A stretch of DNA of 64,000 nucleotides from Halorarius litoreus (GTDB lineage: Archaea; Halobacteriota; Halobacteria; Halobacteriales; Haloarculaceae), in the NCBI RefSeq assembly GCF_024362405.1, contig NZ_CP101454.1, positions 3,410,001 through 3,474,000 of the forward strand. Reading direction: 5' to 3'. Below, piece after piece: positions 50,545-58,306 of the stretch. Position numbers and translations under genes: made by a program. Below the pieces are notes generated by a model that was not told where the DNA came from, ran no database searches, and saw only the letters and a program-made list of their open reading frames with translations. How positions within the stretch are numbered: position 1 is the first letter of the stretch; every line of letters starts with the position of its first letter.

Positions 50545-51090
50545 ATGGAGTTCGTCGTCCTCGGGTGGCCCCCCGACGGGCCGAAACTGCGGCTCGACTG
50601 GCAGCGGTTCAGCTACGCCGGGAAGTTCGTCATGACCGCGACCGGAAAGGCCGTGGTTCGGGAGGGACCACCGGTCGACGGCGCGTTCGCCGACGACGTC
50701 CTCGCAGCCGTCGCGTTCAACGCCGACCGGACCGACCCCGACACGCTGTGGCTGCGATACGTCACAGTCCGGGACGACCGTCGCGGCGAGGAGCTGGGAC
50801 CGAGACTCTGTGCGTTCGTCGCCGCGCAGGCGGCCGACCAGGGGTTCGAGCGCGTCCGCATCGCCGTCAACAACCCGTTCGCTTACGAGGCGCTCTACAA
50901 GGCCGGCTTCGGGTTCACCGGCCGTGGGACGGGGCTCGCCGAGCTGGTGCTCGAACGACCGGGGGACCGCTCGCCGGTGCGGTATCACTCGGGACTCGAC
51001 CGCTTCCGCGAACGCGAGCTCTCGGACGCCGAGCGGGCGTTCCTCGACGCCCGCGAGGCGGTACCGCCCCCGGTCGACGTGCCGACGTGA
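50545..51090 (+). CDS. GNAT family N-acetyltransferase
   Basis: 181 aa. The acetyl-CoA motif A is present as LWLRYVTVRDDRRGEELGPR followed by LCAFVAAQAADQ (about 68-98, V..(R/Q)xxGxG/A-like with EELG), followed by ERVRIAVNNPFAYEALYKAG and FGFTGRG, motif B. Uncertain acceptor: protein amino terminus, antibiotic or small amine. It is divergent from the methyltransferase and followed after 44 bp by a zinc-ribbon gene. Confidence 0.83.
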   Translation: MEFVVLGWPPDGPKLRLDWQRFSYAGKFVMTATGKAVVREGPPVDGAFADDVLAAVAFNADRTDPDTLWLRYVTVRDDRRGEELGPRLCAFVAAQAADQGFERVRIAVNNPFAYEALYKAGFGFTGRGTGLAELVLERPGDRSPVRYHSGLDRFRERELSDAERAFLDAREAVPPPVDVPT

Positions 51091-51134
51091 CAGCCGCCAG
51101 AAAGCTCATGTGGACCCACCGGCAACCGCCACGC

Positions 51135-51353
51135 ATGGTCCCCGACAGCGATGCCGACCGCGGCTGCCCGAAGTGTGGACACACCAACACGGAGGTCGGC
51201 AAGATCTCGACGACCGGCGGCGGCCTCTCGAAGATGTTCGACATCCAGACGAACTCGTTCAAGGTCGTCTCCTGTACGAACTGTGGCTACTCGGAACTCT
51301 ACCGAGACACGACCTCCGGGACGAGCGACATCGTCGACGTGTTCCTCGGCTGA
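51135..51353 (+). CDS. nucleic-acid-binding zinc ribbon protein (DUF2082-like)
   Basis: 72 aa from ATG 51135. CPKCG... (residues 11-15) and CTNCGYSELYRD (about 49-60) form a zinc ribbon with intervening TTGGGLSKMFDIQTNSFKVV, the layout of the DUF2082/zinc-ribbon family described as nucleic-acid binding. It overlaps the next gene as TGATG. Longer ORF upstream of the ATG is Arg/Pro-rich shadow. Confidence 0.82.
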   Translation: MVPDSDADRGCPKCGHTNTEVGKISTTGGGLSKMFDIQTNSFKVVSCTNCGYSELYRDTTSGTSDIVDVFLG

Positions 51354-51511
51354 TGGTCGAGGGGGTCGTCGTCGCGCTGGTCCTGCTGCTCGCGCTCGCC
51401 GGTCCGTTCGTCCTCTACGCGCTGGTCAGGGCCGAACACGCCGACCGCGAGGAGATGGACCGGGACGCCGCGGAGCGTGCGGCCCGACGTGATACTCACG
51501 AGAAACGATAG
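51353..51511 (+). CDS. small tail-charged membrane protein (52 aa)
   Basis: MVEGVVVALVLLLALAGPFV then LYALVRAEHADREEMDRDAA and ERAARRDTHEKR: one membrane helix followed by a charged cytoplasmic helix. The ATG at 51353 overlaps the preceding TGA, so it is translationally coupled to the zinc-ribbon gene. Too short for homology recognition by eye. Its coupling is the main evidence that it is a real gene. Confidence 0.6.
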   Translation: MVEGVVVALVLLLALAGPFVLYALVRAEHADREEMDRDAAERAARRDTHEKR

Positions 51512-51556
51512 CCCGCGCTCCGTTCTCGGTTCGCCCCCGAATCGAGGCGTGACTAT

Positions 51557-52456
51557 ATGGTGCTGTATGTCATGGCGATAGATACCATGAACATCGCGGC
51601 AACCATGATCGCCATGGGTGGGCCCGAGGGGCTGGGTGTCGTCTGCACGCCGGGCGGCTGTTTCCAGGTCGCCGTACTGGTCAAACACGCACTCATCGCA
51701 CTCTCCGGAATCATCGGTATCCTCGCGACCCTCTCGTATCTCTCGGACGCACGAACGGCGTCGCACGAAGAGCACAGTCGGGTCCAGGCCGAGACGGACG
51801 CGCTGAAGGCGTTCGTCGAGCGGGTGCGGTCGCTGGCCCCCGACTCACCGGCGAGCCGCGGGGCCGGGCCGACGACCACGATCTCGACCGGTTCGTCGAC
51901 CGGCACCCAGCAGATCCGGGCGGCCTACGAGGAGACGCTGATGGCGGTCGACCACTACGACGAGGACTACGGCGAGCCGCTGGCACAGAACATGCAGTCG
52001 GAGCTCGGGCCGGACGTGACGAACGCGGTCGTGAGCGGGAGCCCGCTCTCGCCAGGGCTCCAGCAGGCCGTCGTCGCCGCCGCCGAGACGTGTATCACTC
52101 AGCGGGAGGCGTTCTCGGAGGAGTTGGCGACGGAGATGGACGCGCTCGCGAACGCGAGTGCGCCGTTGCAGTCCATCGAACGGGCACTGACGAAGGTGCA
52201 ATCGGAACCACGTATCGACGGGTTCGACGAACTCGCCGACCGATGGGAACGGCTCGACCGGATGGAACACGCCTGTACGGAGGTGGTCAACGACCGCCGT
52301 GCCTCGCTCGCCGACCGTGACGCGTTCGACCTCGCGGAGTATCTCTACTCGTCGACCGGGACGCCGTTCCCGGTGCTGGCGAGCGCCGCCGCGCTGGCGA
52401 GCGAGATCCACGCGGAGCGCCAGCGAACCACCGACATGCTCACGCGGGTCGTGTAG
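51557..52456 (+). CDS. DUF7260-like membrane/coiled-coil protein
   Basis: 299 aa. One hydrophobic segment near residues 36-61 (VAVLVKHALIALSGIIGILA, then TLSYL) is followed by a long acidic, helical region (EEHSRVQAETDALKAFVERV; later LATEMDALANASAPLQSIER) with Thr/Ser-rich spacer. Haloarchaeal proteins with an N-terminal helix and long coiled-coil-like tail of this sort are annotated DUF7260 as I recall; a role is unknown. Possible alternative starts at 51572 or 51587. Not obviously linked to FEN-1 downstream. Confidence 0.65.
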   Translation: MVLYVMAIDTMNIAATMIAMGGPEGLGVVCTPGGCFQVAVLVKHALIALSGIIGILATLSYLSDARTASHEEHSRVQAETDALKAFVERVRSLAPDSPASRGAGPTTTISTGSSTGTQQIRAAYEETLMAVDHYDEDYGEPLAQNMQSELGPDVTNAVVSGSPLSPGLQQAVVAAAETCITQREAFSEELATEMDALANASAPLQSIERALTKVQSEPRIDGFDELADRWERLDRMEHACTEVVNDRRASLADRDAFDLAEYLYSSTGTPFPVLASAAALASEIHAERQRTTDMLTRVV

Positions 52457-52492
52457 GGAGTTTCAAGCGCCCGCCCCCAGTACGGGGAGACA

Positions 52493-53473
52493 ATGGGAAA
52501 CGCCGACCTGCGTCAGCTGGCCGTACTGGAGGACGTGCCGTTCGAGGAGCTCGGTGGAAGCGTCGTCGCCGTCGACGCGCACAACTGGCTCTACCGGTAT
52601 CTGACGACGACGGTGAAGTTCACGCGCGATAGCGCCTACACGACGGCCGACGGCGAGGAGGTCGCGAACCTCATCGGTCTCGTACAGGGGCTCCCGAAGT
52701 TCTTCGAGCACGACCTCACGCCGGTGTTCGTGTTCGACGGCGGCGTCACCGACCTGAAGGACGACGAGGTCGAGGAGCGCCGCGAGCAGCGTGAACGCTA
52801 CGAGGAGCAGCTGGAGGAGGCGAAAGAGGCGGGTGACCGGACGCGCATCGCGACGCTCCAGTCGCGCACGCAGCGGCTGACGGACACCATCCAGGAGACC
52901 ACGCGAGGGTTGCTCGAACGGCTCGATGTCCCGGTCGTCGAGGCGCCCGCCGAGGGGGAAGCACAGGCCGCCTACATGGCCCGGCAGGGCGACGTGGACT
53001 ACGTCGGCACCGAGGACTACGATGCGCTCCTGCTCGGTGCGCCGTACACCCTGCGACAGCTCACCTCGAAGGGGAACCCCGAGCTGATGGACTTCGAGGC
53101 CACGCTAGAGAAACACGAGCTGACGTGGGAGCAGCTCGTCGACGTGGGCATCTTGATGGGGACGGACTTCAACGACGGCATCTCGGGCGTCGGGCCGAAG
53201 ACGGCCGTGAAGCTCGTCCGCGAGCACGGCGACCTCTGGGCGGTGCTCGACGAACGCGGCGAACACATCGAGCACGCCGACGTCATCCGCGACCTGTTCC
53301 TCGACCCCGACGTGACTGACGACTACGACTTCGACCGCGACATCGACCCGGACATGGCCGCCGCCCGCGAGTACGTCACCGAGGAGTGGGAGGTCGCCGC
53401 AGACGAGGTGGAGACGGGGTTCGAACGCATCGAGGCGTCGGTGGTCCAGACAGGACTGGACCGCTGGACCTGA
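52493..53473 (+). CDS. fen: flap endonuclease 1 (FEN-1)
   Basis: 326 aa. The N-terminal nuclease domain carries [13 protein letters not shown], then [10 protein letters not shown]. The internal domain has [20 protein letters not shown] and [15 protein letters not shown] with the metal-binding acids, followed by [20 protein letters not shown], the helix-hairpin-helix. The C terminus ends [10 protein letters not shown], a PCNA-interacting-like Q-x-x-L-D-x-W box lacking the last Phe/Tyr. It cleaves 5' flaps in Okazaki fragment processing and repair. A TATA element is not obvious in the short upstream gap. Confidence 0.95.
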   Translation: MGNADLRQLAVLEDVPFEELGGSVVAVDAHNWLYRYLTTTVKFTRDSAYTTADGEEVANLIGLVQGLPKFFEHDLTPVFVFDGGVTDLKDDEVEERREQRERYEEQLEEAKEAGDRTRIATLQSRTQRLTDTIQETTRGLLERLDVPVVEAPAEGEAQAAYMARQGDVDYVGTEDYDALLLGAPYTLRQLTSKGNPELMDFEATLEKHELTWEQLVDVGILMGTDFNDGISGVGPKTAVKLVREHGDLWAVLDERGEHIEHADVIRDLFLDPDVTDDYDFDRDIDPDMAAAREYVTEEWEVAADEVETGFERIEASVVQTGLDRWT

Positions 53474-53530
53474 GACGCGGACACACCGTCGACCGCTGGA
53501 CCTAATCCGCGTCGGGTTCTCCCCTCTCCC

Positions 53531-53761
53531 ATGGACCCCGAGGAAGTCGCTCGACTCATCGAGGCGGGCATCGAAGACTGCGAAGCGACCGTCACACGAG
53601 CGCGCGGCGAACACGACGACGACCACCTTCGCGCGGAGGTCGTCTCCCCCGCGTTCGAGGGGCTCTCGCTCGTCGACCAGCACCAGCTGGTGTACGACGC
53701 GCTCGACGGACACATGACGACCGACATCCACGCGTTAGAACTGCGAACGAAGACCCCCTGA
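53531..53761 (+). CDS. BolA/IbaG family protein
   Basis: 76 aa: VARLIEAGIEDCEATVTRAR, then VVSPAFEGLSLVDQHQLVYD and ALDGHMTTDIHALELRTKTP. This covers the BolA fold, with F-G-x-S/LV-x-QHQLVY as helix 2 and the conserved His near HALELRT. Bacterial and eukaryotic BolA-like proteins work with monothiol glutaredoxins in Fe-S handling. No glutaredoxin is adjacent. Confidence 0.85.
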   Translation: MDPEEVARLIEAGIEDCEATVTRARGEHDDDHLRAEVVSPAFEGLSLVDQHQLVYDALDGHMTTDIHALELRTKTP

Positions 53762-53762
53762 C

Positions 53763-54815
53763 TCAGAGTTCGGGCGGGCCGTCCCGACCGATGCGGATCT
53801 CGTGCGCTTCGATGTCTTCGAGCGCCGCGACCTGTCCACCCACGTCGACGAGGCCGTTCTCCGTCTCGACCGTGATGGCCGCTGTCTCACGGTTCGTCCC
53901 GACGGAGACGTCGACGACCGTCCCGCGGACGGTCCGGTTCTCGCCGGTCTCCACATCGCGGCCGACGATGCTGGCGTACAGCGTACCTTGGGCGCCGTCG
54001 ATGTCGCTCACACAGCGCCGGATGGTGGCGTACCGGCGGGGGAACTGCGGTTCCTCCTCGGCGTCCGTGAGGGTCTTCGCGCTCGTCCAGACGACCGTGT
54101 TGAGGAAGCCCGAGACCAGGAAGCCGAGTTCGGAGCGGTTGAAGATGACGCCGTAGCGGTCACGGTCGTTGCGGAGCGCCTCGCGGGTCGCGTACACCGA
54201 GTAGTTCCCGTCGGCGACGGCGACCACGGGCGTCGTCAGCCCGCGGCGGGCGCGGGCGTGCGTCGCGATGGCGTCGTAGTCGTACTCCTCGGGAGAGGGG
54301 ACCTCGGCCGCGGGCGACAGGAGGAGTTCGATTGTCACGCCGTCGGCGCGCGACTGTCGCAGCTCCTCTTCGAAGCGGCCGACGAGGGAGGGCGACACCG
54401 AGAGGACGAGTTCGTACTCGGCGGACTCAATGACGTCGCCGAGATACCGCAGAATCGTCGAGCGCGACTTGATGAGCGTCACTGCCTCGGAATCGCGCGC
54501 CGGGGTCGTGTACTCGCGTTCGAGGTCGCCGACGAGCTCGTCCAGCGAGGTCTGGAGGTCGGCGAACGCCTCCTCGGGGTCGATGGCGAGCACCTGCATC
54601 GGTCGCGACTCCTGCAGTTCGACGAGACCGGCGTCCGCGAGGCTCCGGACGGTGTCGTACACGCGGGGCTGCGGGATGTCGGTCTTGTCGGCGATTTCGG
54701 AGGCCGTCAGCCGACCGTGCCGGAGGATGGCGAGATACGCCTCCGACTCGTACTCCCCGAAGTCGAAGCGCCCACTCACTCGCTCGAGCGCGTCGCGAAG
54801 GTCGCCTGAACTCAT
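53763..54815 (-). CDS. trmB: TrmB-type sugar-responsive transcriptional regulator
   Basis: 350 aa from MSSGDLRDALERVSGRFDFG. The N-terminal helix-turn-helix is EYESEAYLAILRHGRLTASE, IADKTDIPQPRVYDTVRSLA (about 25-64), with the C-terminal part covering a PLD-like fold (LVLSVSPSLVGRFEEELRQS) and a small beta domain, as in TrmB. In Halobacterium, TrmB binds TACT-N7/8-GAGTA sites and switches gluconeogenic and glycolytic genes with glucose. This copy lies 49 bp downstream of gfcR, and the motif-like sites at the gdh, kdgA and gad promoters in this window are candidate targets. Confidence 0.85.
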   Translation of the reverse strand: MSSGDLRDALERVSGRFDFGEYESEAYLAILRHGRLTASEIADKTDIPQPRVYDTVRSLADAGLVELQESRPMQVLAIDPEEAFADLQTSLDELVGDLEREYTTPARDSEAVTLIKSRSTILRYLGDVIESAEYELVLSVSPSLVGRFEEELRQSRADGVTIELLLSPAAEVPSPEEYDYDAIATHARARRGLTTPVVAVADGNYSVYATREALRNDRDRYGVIFNRSELGFLVSGFLNTVVWTSAKTLTDAEEEPQFPRRYATIRRCVSDIDGAQGTLYASIVGRDVETGENRTVRGTVVDVSVGTNRETAAITVETENGLVDVGGQVAALEDIEAHEIRIGRDGPPEL

Positions 54816-54864
54816 TGTCGTGTCGTTGGGTACATTCGTTAAGAGTGTGTCCTTTCCCGTGGCT

Positions 54865-55500
54865 TCAGGCGCCGTTTCCGACCCGGATGACCCGCAACAG
54901 CGAGTAGACCGGGACGCCCTCGATCTCCTCGACGCCGCGCTTGTCGACGAGCACACAGCAGGCGACCGGCTCGCCCCCCTCCTCGCGGATGGCCTCGATA
55001 GCCTCTGTCATCGTCGTTCCGGAAGTGATGGTGTCGTCGACGAGATAGCACTCGCGGTCGCGGATCTGTGCGAAGTTCCGCGAGAAGGTCCCGCCGAGGT
55101 CCTCGATGTCGCCCTCGTTCCACTGGTGTTTGCGGGGTGTGTACGTCCCGAGGTCGGTGTCGAGTTCGGAGGCGACCGACGTGGCGAGCGGGGCGCCCGC
55201 CTTCTCGATGCCGATGGTGAGGTCGACGTCCTCGCCCTGTTTGGAGAGGAGGTCGGCCATCGACTTCCCGGTGTAGCCGAGGCGAGTGGAGTCCCGGCCG
55301 AGCGCCGACCAGTCGACGTGGATGTCCATCGGATTGCCGTCCGTCGGCTGTTTCGGGACGGCCGCGGCGTTGCCCGACCGCTCGACGAGCCAGCTCGCGG
55401 TCTCGCGCGAGACGTTGAGTTCGTCGGCAATTTCGCCCTTCGAGAGGCCCTGTTCGGCCAACTCCGCTGCACTCGCGATGAGGTCGTCGACGTTCTTCAT
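54865..55500 (-). CDS. gfcR: GfcR-type transcriptional regulator (HTH plus phosphoribosyltransferase fold)
   Basis: 211 aa. The N-terminal HTH (residues about 1-45: AELAEQGLSKGEIADELNVS, then RETASWLVERSG) is fused to a phosphoribosyltransferase-like domain with the PRPP-loop YLVDDTITSGTTMTEAIEAI and a catalytic-site region LTIGIEKAGAPLATSVASEL. Haloarchaeal GfcR, an earlier 'PyrE2'-annotated protein, is known in Haloferax as an activator of glucose and fructose catabolic genes. It is coupled to gdh through a 4-bp overlap (ATGA). Confidence 0.87.
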   Translation of the reverse strand: MKNVDDLIASAAELAEQGLSKGEIADELNVSRETASWLVERSGNAAAVPKQPTDGNPMDIHVDWSALGRDSTRLGYTGKSMADLLSKQGEDVDLTIGIEKAGAPLATSVASELDTDLGTYTPRKHQWNEGDIEDLGGTFSRNFAQIRDRECYLVDDTITSGTTMTEAIEAIREEGGEPVACCVLVDKRGVEEIEGVPVYSLLRVIRVGNGA

Positions 55501-56558
55501 AGTGTGCTGAACTGAACCGCCGTCTTAATGGTCGTTTCGTCGTCGGCGAACGCCCGGGACGCGTTCACAGGGTCGAACACCCCGGTCACGATGTCGTCGA
55601 TGAGCCAGTCGGGGAGGCCAGCGAGCGTGTCCGCGGCGGCCTCGAAGTGACCCACCCCGGAGTTGACGCTCCCGACGAGCGCCTTGTTGTTCATCACCAT
55701 GTCCTTGTGGAAGTCCCCGCCGTCGACCTCGAACGTCCACGACTCGGGGACGCCCAGCAGCGCACCCACGCCACAGGGGCCGAGCGCGGCGACGGCTTCG
55801 ATAGCGTGTTTCGCGTGGCCCGTCGCCTCGTAGACGAGGTCCATCGGCTCGTACTCGTCGGCGACCTCGTCCACAGGCGTCACGCGCGAGTCGACGTACG
55901 TCCCACCCAGTTCCTCGATGATGTCGATGGTGGGGTCTGGGCGGTCACGGCGGCCGAGACAGTAGGTGCGGTCGTAGTCGTCGAGCATCGCGAGCGTCAG
56001 CAAGCCGAGCGGCCCGTTTCCGAGCACGAGCGCCGATTTCGGGTCCCAGTCGAACGACGAGCGCGAGGCGTACGCGAGTTCGAGCGCCTTCTCGGTGATG
56101 GAGATCGGCTCAACGAGGAACCCCATCGACGCGAGCGAGTCGGGGATGCGAACGAGGTACTCCTCGGCGCTGGTGAAGTAGTCCGCCATGAACCCGTGGG
56201 CACCGGCGATGCCACGCTCGACGCACATGTCCGGCGGTGCCATGTCCGCGAGGCCGCGTTCGAAGTAGTGGTTCGTGCCGCTCGCCGGGGGGCGTCGGAC
56301 GGTCGGGACGACCACGTCGCCCGCGTCGAACCGGGTGCCGTTCGGCTCTGCGACGACACCGACGGCCTCGTGGCCCAGCACGAGGTGGTCGGCGCCCGCC
56401 GGGAACTCACCGTGCCCACCGGTGAGCACTTCGTGGTCCGTCCCGTCGACGCCGACACGGAGCGTTCGGACGAGGGCCTCGCCCGGACCCGGCTCGGGTC
56501 GCGGCTTCTGAATGACCGACGGCGCCGACTCGCCGCGGCGTACGACAACTGCGTCCAT
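55497..56558 (-). CDS. gdh: glucose 1-dehydrogenase (Zn-dependent MDR)
   Basis: 353 aa from MDAVVVRRGESAPSVIQKPR. Zinc-site segments are HLVLGHEAVGVV (His-Glu) and GTNHYFERGLADMAPPDMCV. The substrate-side region includes GAHGFMADYFTSAEEYLVRI. The Rossmann turn is ALVLGNGPLGLLTLAMLDDY, and CLGRRDRPDPT after strand 2 supports NADP+ use. It oxidises glucose to gluconolactone as the first step of the modified Entner-Doudoroff route. A shared 105-bp region separates it from the HAD gene, containing the TTTACTC site on its strand. Confidence 0.92.
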   Translation of the reverse strand: MDAVVVRRGESAPSVIQKPRPEPGPGEALVRTLRVGVDGTDHEVLTGGHGEFPAGADHLVLGHEAVGVVAEPNGTRFDAGDVVVPTVRRPPASGTNHYFERGLADMAPPDMCVERGIAGAHGFMADYFTSAEEYLVRIPDSLASMGFLVEPISITEKALELAYASRSSFDWDPKSALVLGNGPLGLLTLAMLDDYDRTYCLGRRDRPDPTIDIIEELGGTYVDSRVTPVDEVADEYEPMDLVYEATGHAKHAIEAVAALGPCGVGALLGVPESWTFEVDGGDFHKDMVMNNKALVGSVNSGVGHFEAAADTLAGLPDWLIDDIVTGVFDPVNASRAFADDETTIKTAVQFSTL

Positions 56559-56602
56559 GTTACCCTCTATCCCCCGGGAGGACAAAAGATTTATCCTATA
56601 CC

Positions 56603-56609
56603 GAGTAAA
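56603..56609 (-). promoter_or_regulatory. TTTACTC site in the gdh/HAD divergent region (TrmB-like half site)
   Basis: TTTACTC on the minus strand, with the same word before kdgA and a related TTTACT before gad. TACTC agrees with one half of the known TrmB site TACT-N7/8-GAGTA. The other half is not clean. It lies 45-51 nt before the gdh ATG at 56558, near the expected BRE/TATA position. Also read as GAGTA on the plus strand, which would serve the HAD gene. Confidence 0.5.
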
Positions 56610-56663
56610 GATTTTGAGCACCGTCGAGCCGGTGTTTTACGCGCTGGCCGCCCTCTTTCCGCC

Positions 56664-57917
56664 ATGGAACGCTACGACCAGCTCTACCGACTGTACGAGG
56701 AGTTCGACACGGAGACACTGCGGGCCTACCAGGAGTTCACCGACCTGTTTCCGGCCGTCGATTCGCGCGTGGCGCTTGAACACTGGCAGAACGCCAGCGA
56801 AGAACTCGCCGAGCGGAAGGACACCATCCGGTCGGCGTTTCCAGCCACGGGCGAGACGTTCGCGGACGTAGCCGCGCACGCAACCCGCGACCAGGCGTTC
56901 GCCGCACTCGACCTCCTGACCAAGTACGACCGTGGCGTGAACGTGCTCGTCCTCGACGTCGACGAGACGCTCCGGTCCGCGGGCGGAACGGACAACGAGA
57001 TTCCCCGCGAGACGCTCCACACCCTCACGGAGTTCCACGAGTCGGGCATGCCCATCGTCGTCTGTACGGGCCAGACCCTCGAGAACGTCAAGGGGTTCAT
57101 GATTCAGGGACTCGGCAACGAAATCGTCCACTCGGGCGACCTCTCCATCGTCTACGAAGCCGGCACCGGGGTGTTCACCCCAGGCCACGGCTCACAGACC
57201 AAGCAACTGCTGTACGAGGACCTCGCCGACGACATCCAGGCTGTCTTCGACCGCGTGCGCTCACGGGTGCTTCCGGACGCGCCCGAGGACATCCGCCGCG
57301 GCTGTCACCTGCAGGGCAACGAGTTCAACGTCACGCTCAAGCCGAACTTCGAGGCCGGTGGGCGACGCGCGAAAGAGGTCATCGACGAGGCGCTCTGCTA
57401 CCAGCTCGACCTGCTGGGCGAGGCGGTCGTCGAGGAGGTCGACGGTGGCTTCGACGACGCCGACCCGAGCGGCTGGGCACGGGCGTTCTACGCCGCACAG
57501 GACCCCGAGATTCGCGGTGTCCTCGAGACGCAGGGGGGCCTCCCAGAACTCGGCACCGAGGACGTTCCCGAGGCCGTCACCGACGTGTTCGAGCGCATCG
57601 ACGTGGCGTACTACGAGGCCGACGCCGCCGAGATCGGCAGCCTCGAACTCAACAAGGTGGTGGGTGTCGAGAGCGCGCTCAACGTGCTCGACATCGACGA
57701 CCCGTTCGCGCTCGTGATGGGTGACTCCAAGAGCGACCTCCGAGTGATGCAATGGGCCGAGGAACACGGGGCGGGCCTCGCCGCGGCGCCCGAACACGCC
57801 TCGCGTGACGTCCTCGACCACGTCATCAGCACGGACGAACTCGTGTTCGACCGTGGGAAGGCGACTGAGCCGCTCAGGACGGTGTACGCGCTGAATCGGC
57901 TGGCAGAAATCAGGTAG
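56664..57917 (+). CDS. HAD-superfamily sugar phosphatase-like hydrolase
   Basis: 417 aa from ATG 56664. The HAD nucleophile motif is VLVLDVDETLRSAGGTD (Asp98-x-Asp100-x-Thr102), motif II is VVCTGQT, and motif IV is ALVMGDSKSDLRVMQWAEEH. It carries a large cap of over 200 residues (about 150-350) and an N-terminal 90-residue helical domain (MERYDQLYRLYEEFDTETLR...). The cap type is not recognised. Position opposite gdh, sharing the TTTACTC control region, suggests a substrate in sugar catabolism (for example a sugar or KDPG phosphate), but this is inference. Confidence 0.8.
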   Translation: MERYDQLYRLYEEFDTETLRAYQEFTDLFPAVDSRVALEHWQNASEELAERKDTIRSAFPATGETFADVAAHATRDQAFAALDLLTKYDRGVNVLVLDVDETLRSAGGTDNEIPRETLHTLTEFHESGMPIVVCTGQTLENVKGFMIQGLGNEIVHSGDLSIVYEAGTGVFTPGHGSQTKQLLYEDLADDIQAVFDRVRSRVLPDAPEDIRRGCHLQGNEFNVTLKPNFEAGGRRAKEVIDEALCYQLDLLGEAVVEEVDGGFDDADPSGWARAFYAAQDPEIRGVLETQGGLPELGTEDVPEAVTDVFERIDVAYYEADAAEIGSLELNKVVGVESALNVLDIDDPFALVMGDSKSDLRVMQWAEEHGAGLAAAPEHASRDVLDHVISTDELVFDRGKATEPLRTVYALNRLAEIR

Positions 57918-57936
57918 GGAAGATTCTTACGGGCGT

Positions 57937-58212
57937 TCAGTACGCCTGCATCTGGAAGCGAACGGTGTCGCCGTGGTGGACGTGGCTCGTCGACGACAGC
58001 CGCTCGCTCGGCGTGGGCGACTCGCGGATGGCGACCGTGTCCGTTCGGAGTCGCTCGCCTTCGAGAATCGCGGGACGAACCTGCGGTCCGTACTCCTCTG
58101 CGAGCGCGGCGACCACGTCCTCCACCGTGGCGTCGTCCGGCACCGGCACGCGAGCGTGTCGCGCCCCGGCCCGCGCGATGAGTGTCCCTTCGAGTCTGAC
58201 TTCCACTGTCAT
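57937..58212 (-). CDS. ubiquitin-fold MoaD/ThiS-like protein lacking the GG tail
   Basis: 91 aa from the ATG at 58210-58212 (MTVEVRLEGTLIARAGARHA). A beta-grasp layout with VPVPDDATVEDVVAALAEEY, GPQVRPAILEGERLRTDTVA, and HVHHGDTVRFQMQAY ending the protein. The final residues would have to be Gly-Gly in a sulfur carrier or SAMP modifier. Here the chain ends QAY, so conjugation or thiocarboxylation seems impossible. It may be a domain-swapped or regulatory relative. It lies convergent with the HAD gene (19-bp gap) and divergent from kdgA. Confidence 0.72.
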   Translation of the reverse strand: MTVEVRLEGTLIARAGARHARVPVPDDATVEDVVAALAEEYGPQVRPAILEGERLRTDTVAIRESPTPSERLSSTSHVHHGDTVRFQMQAY

Positions 58213-58243
58213 ACTCCCGTCAACGTTTGCCACCCACAAAAAG

Positions 58244-58250
58244 TTTACTC
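58244..58250 (+). promoter_or_regulatory. TTTACTC site before kdgA
   Basis: TTTACTC (58244-58250) followed by GAAACCGAAATAG gives TACT-N7-GAAAT, matching the TrmB consensus TACT-N7/8-GAGTA in the first half and partially in the second. It lies about 30 nt before the upstream ATG at 58280 and 57 nt before the preferred ATG at 58307. Confidence 0.45.
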
Positions 58251-58306
58251 GAAACCGAAATAGTCTCGTCGCAACCGTTATGGTCGGACGCTGTGAACCC
58301 GGAACC

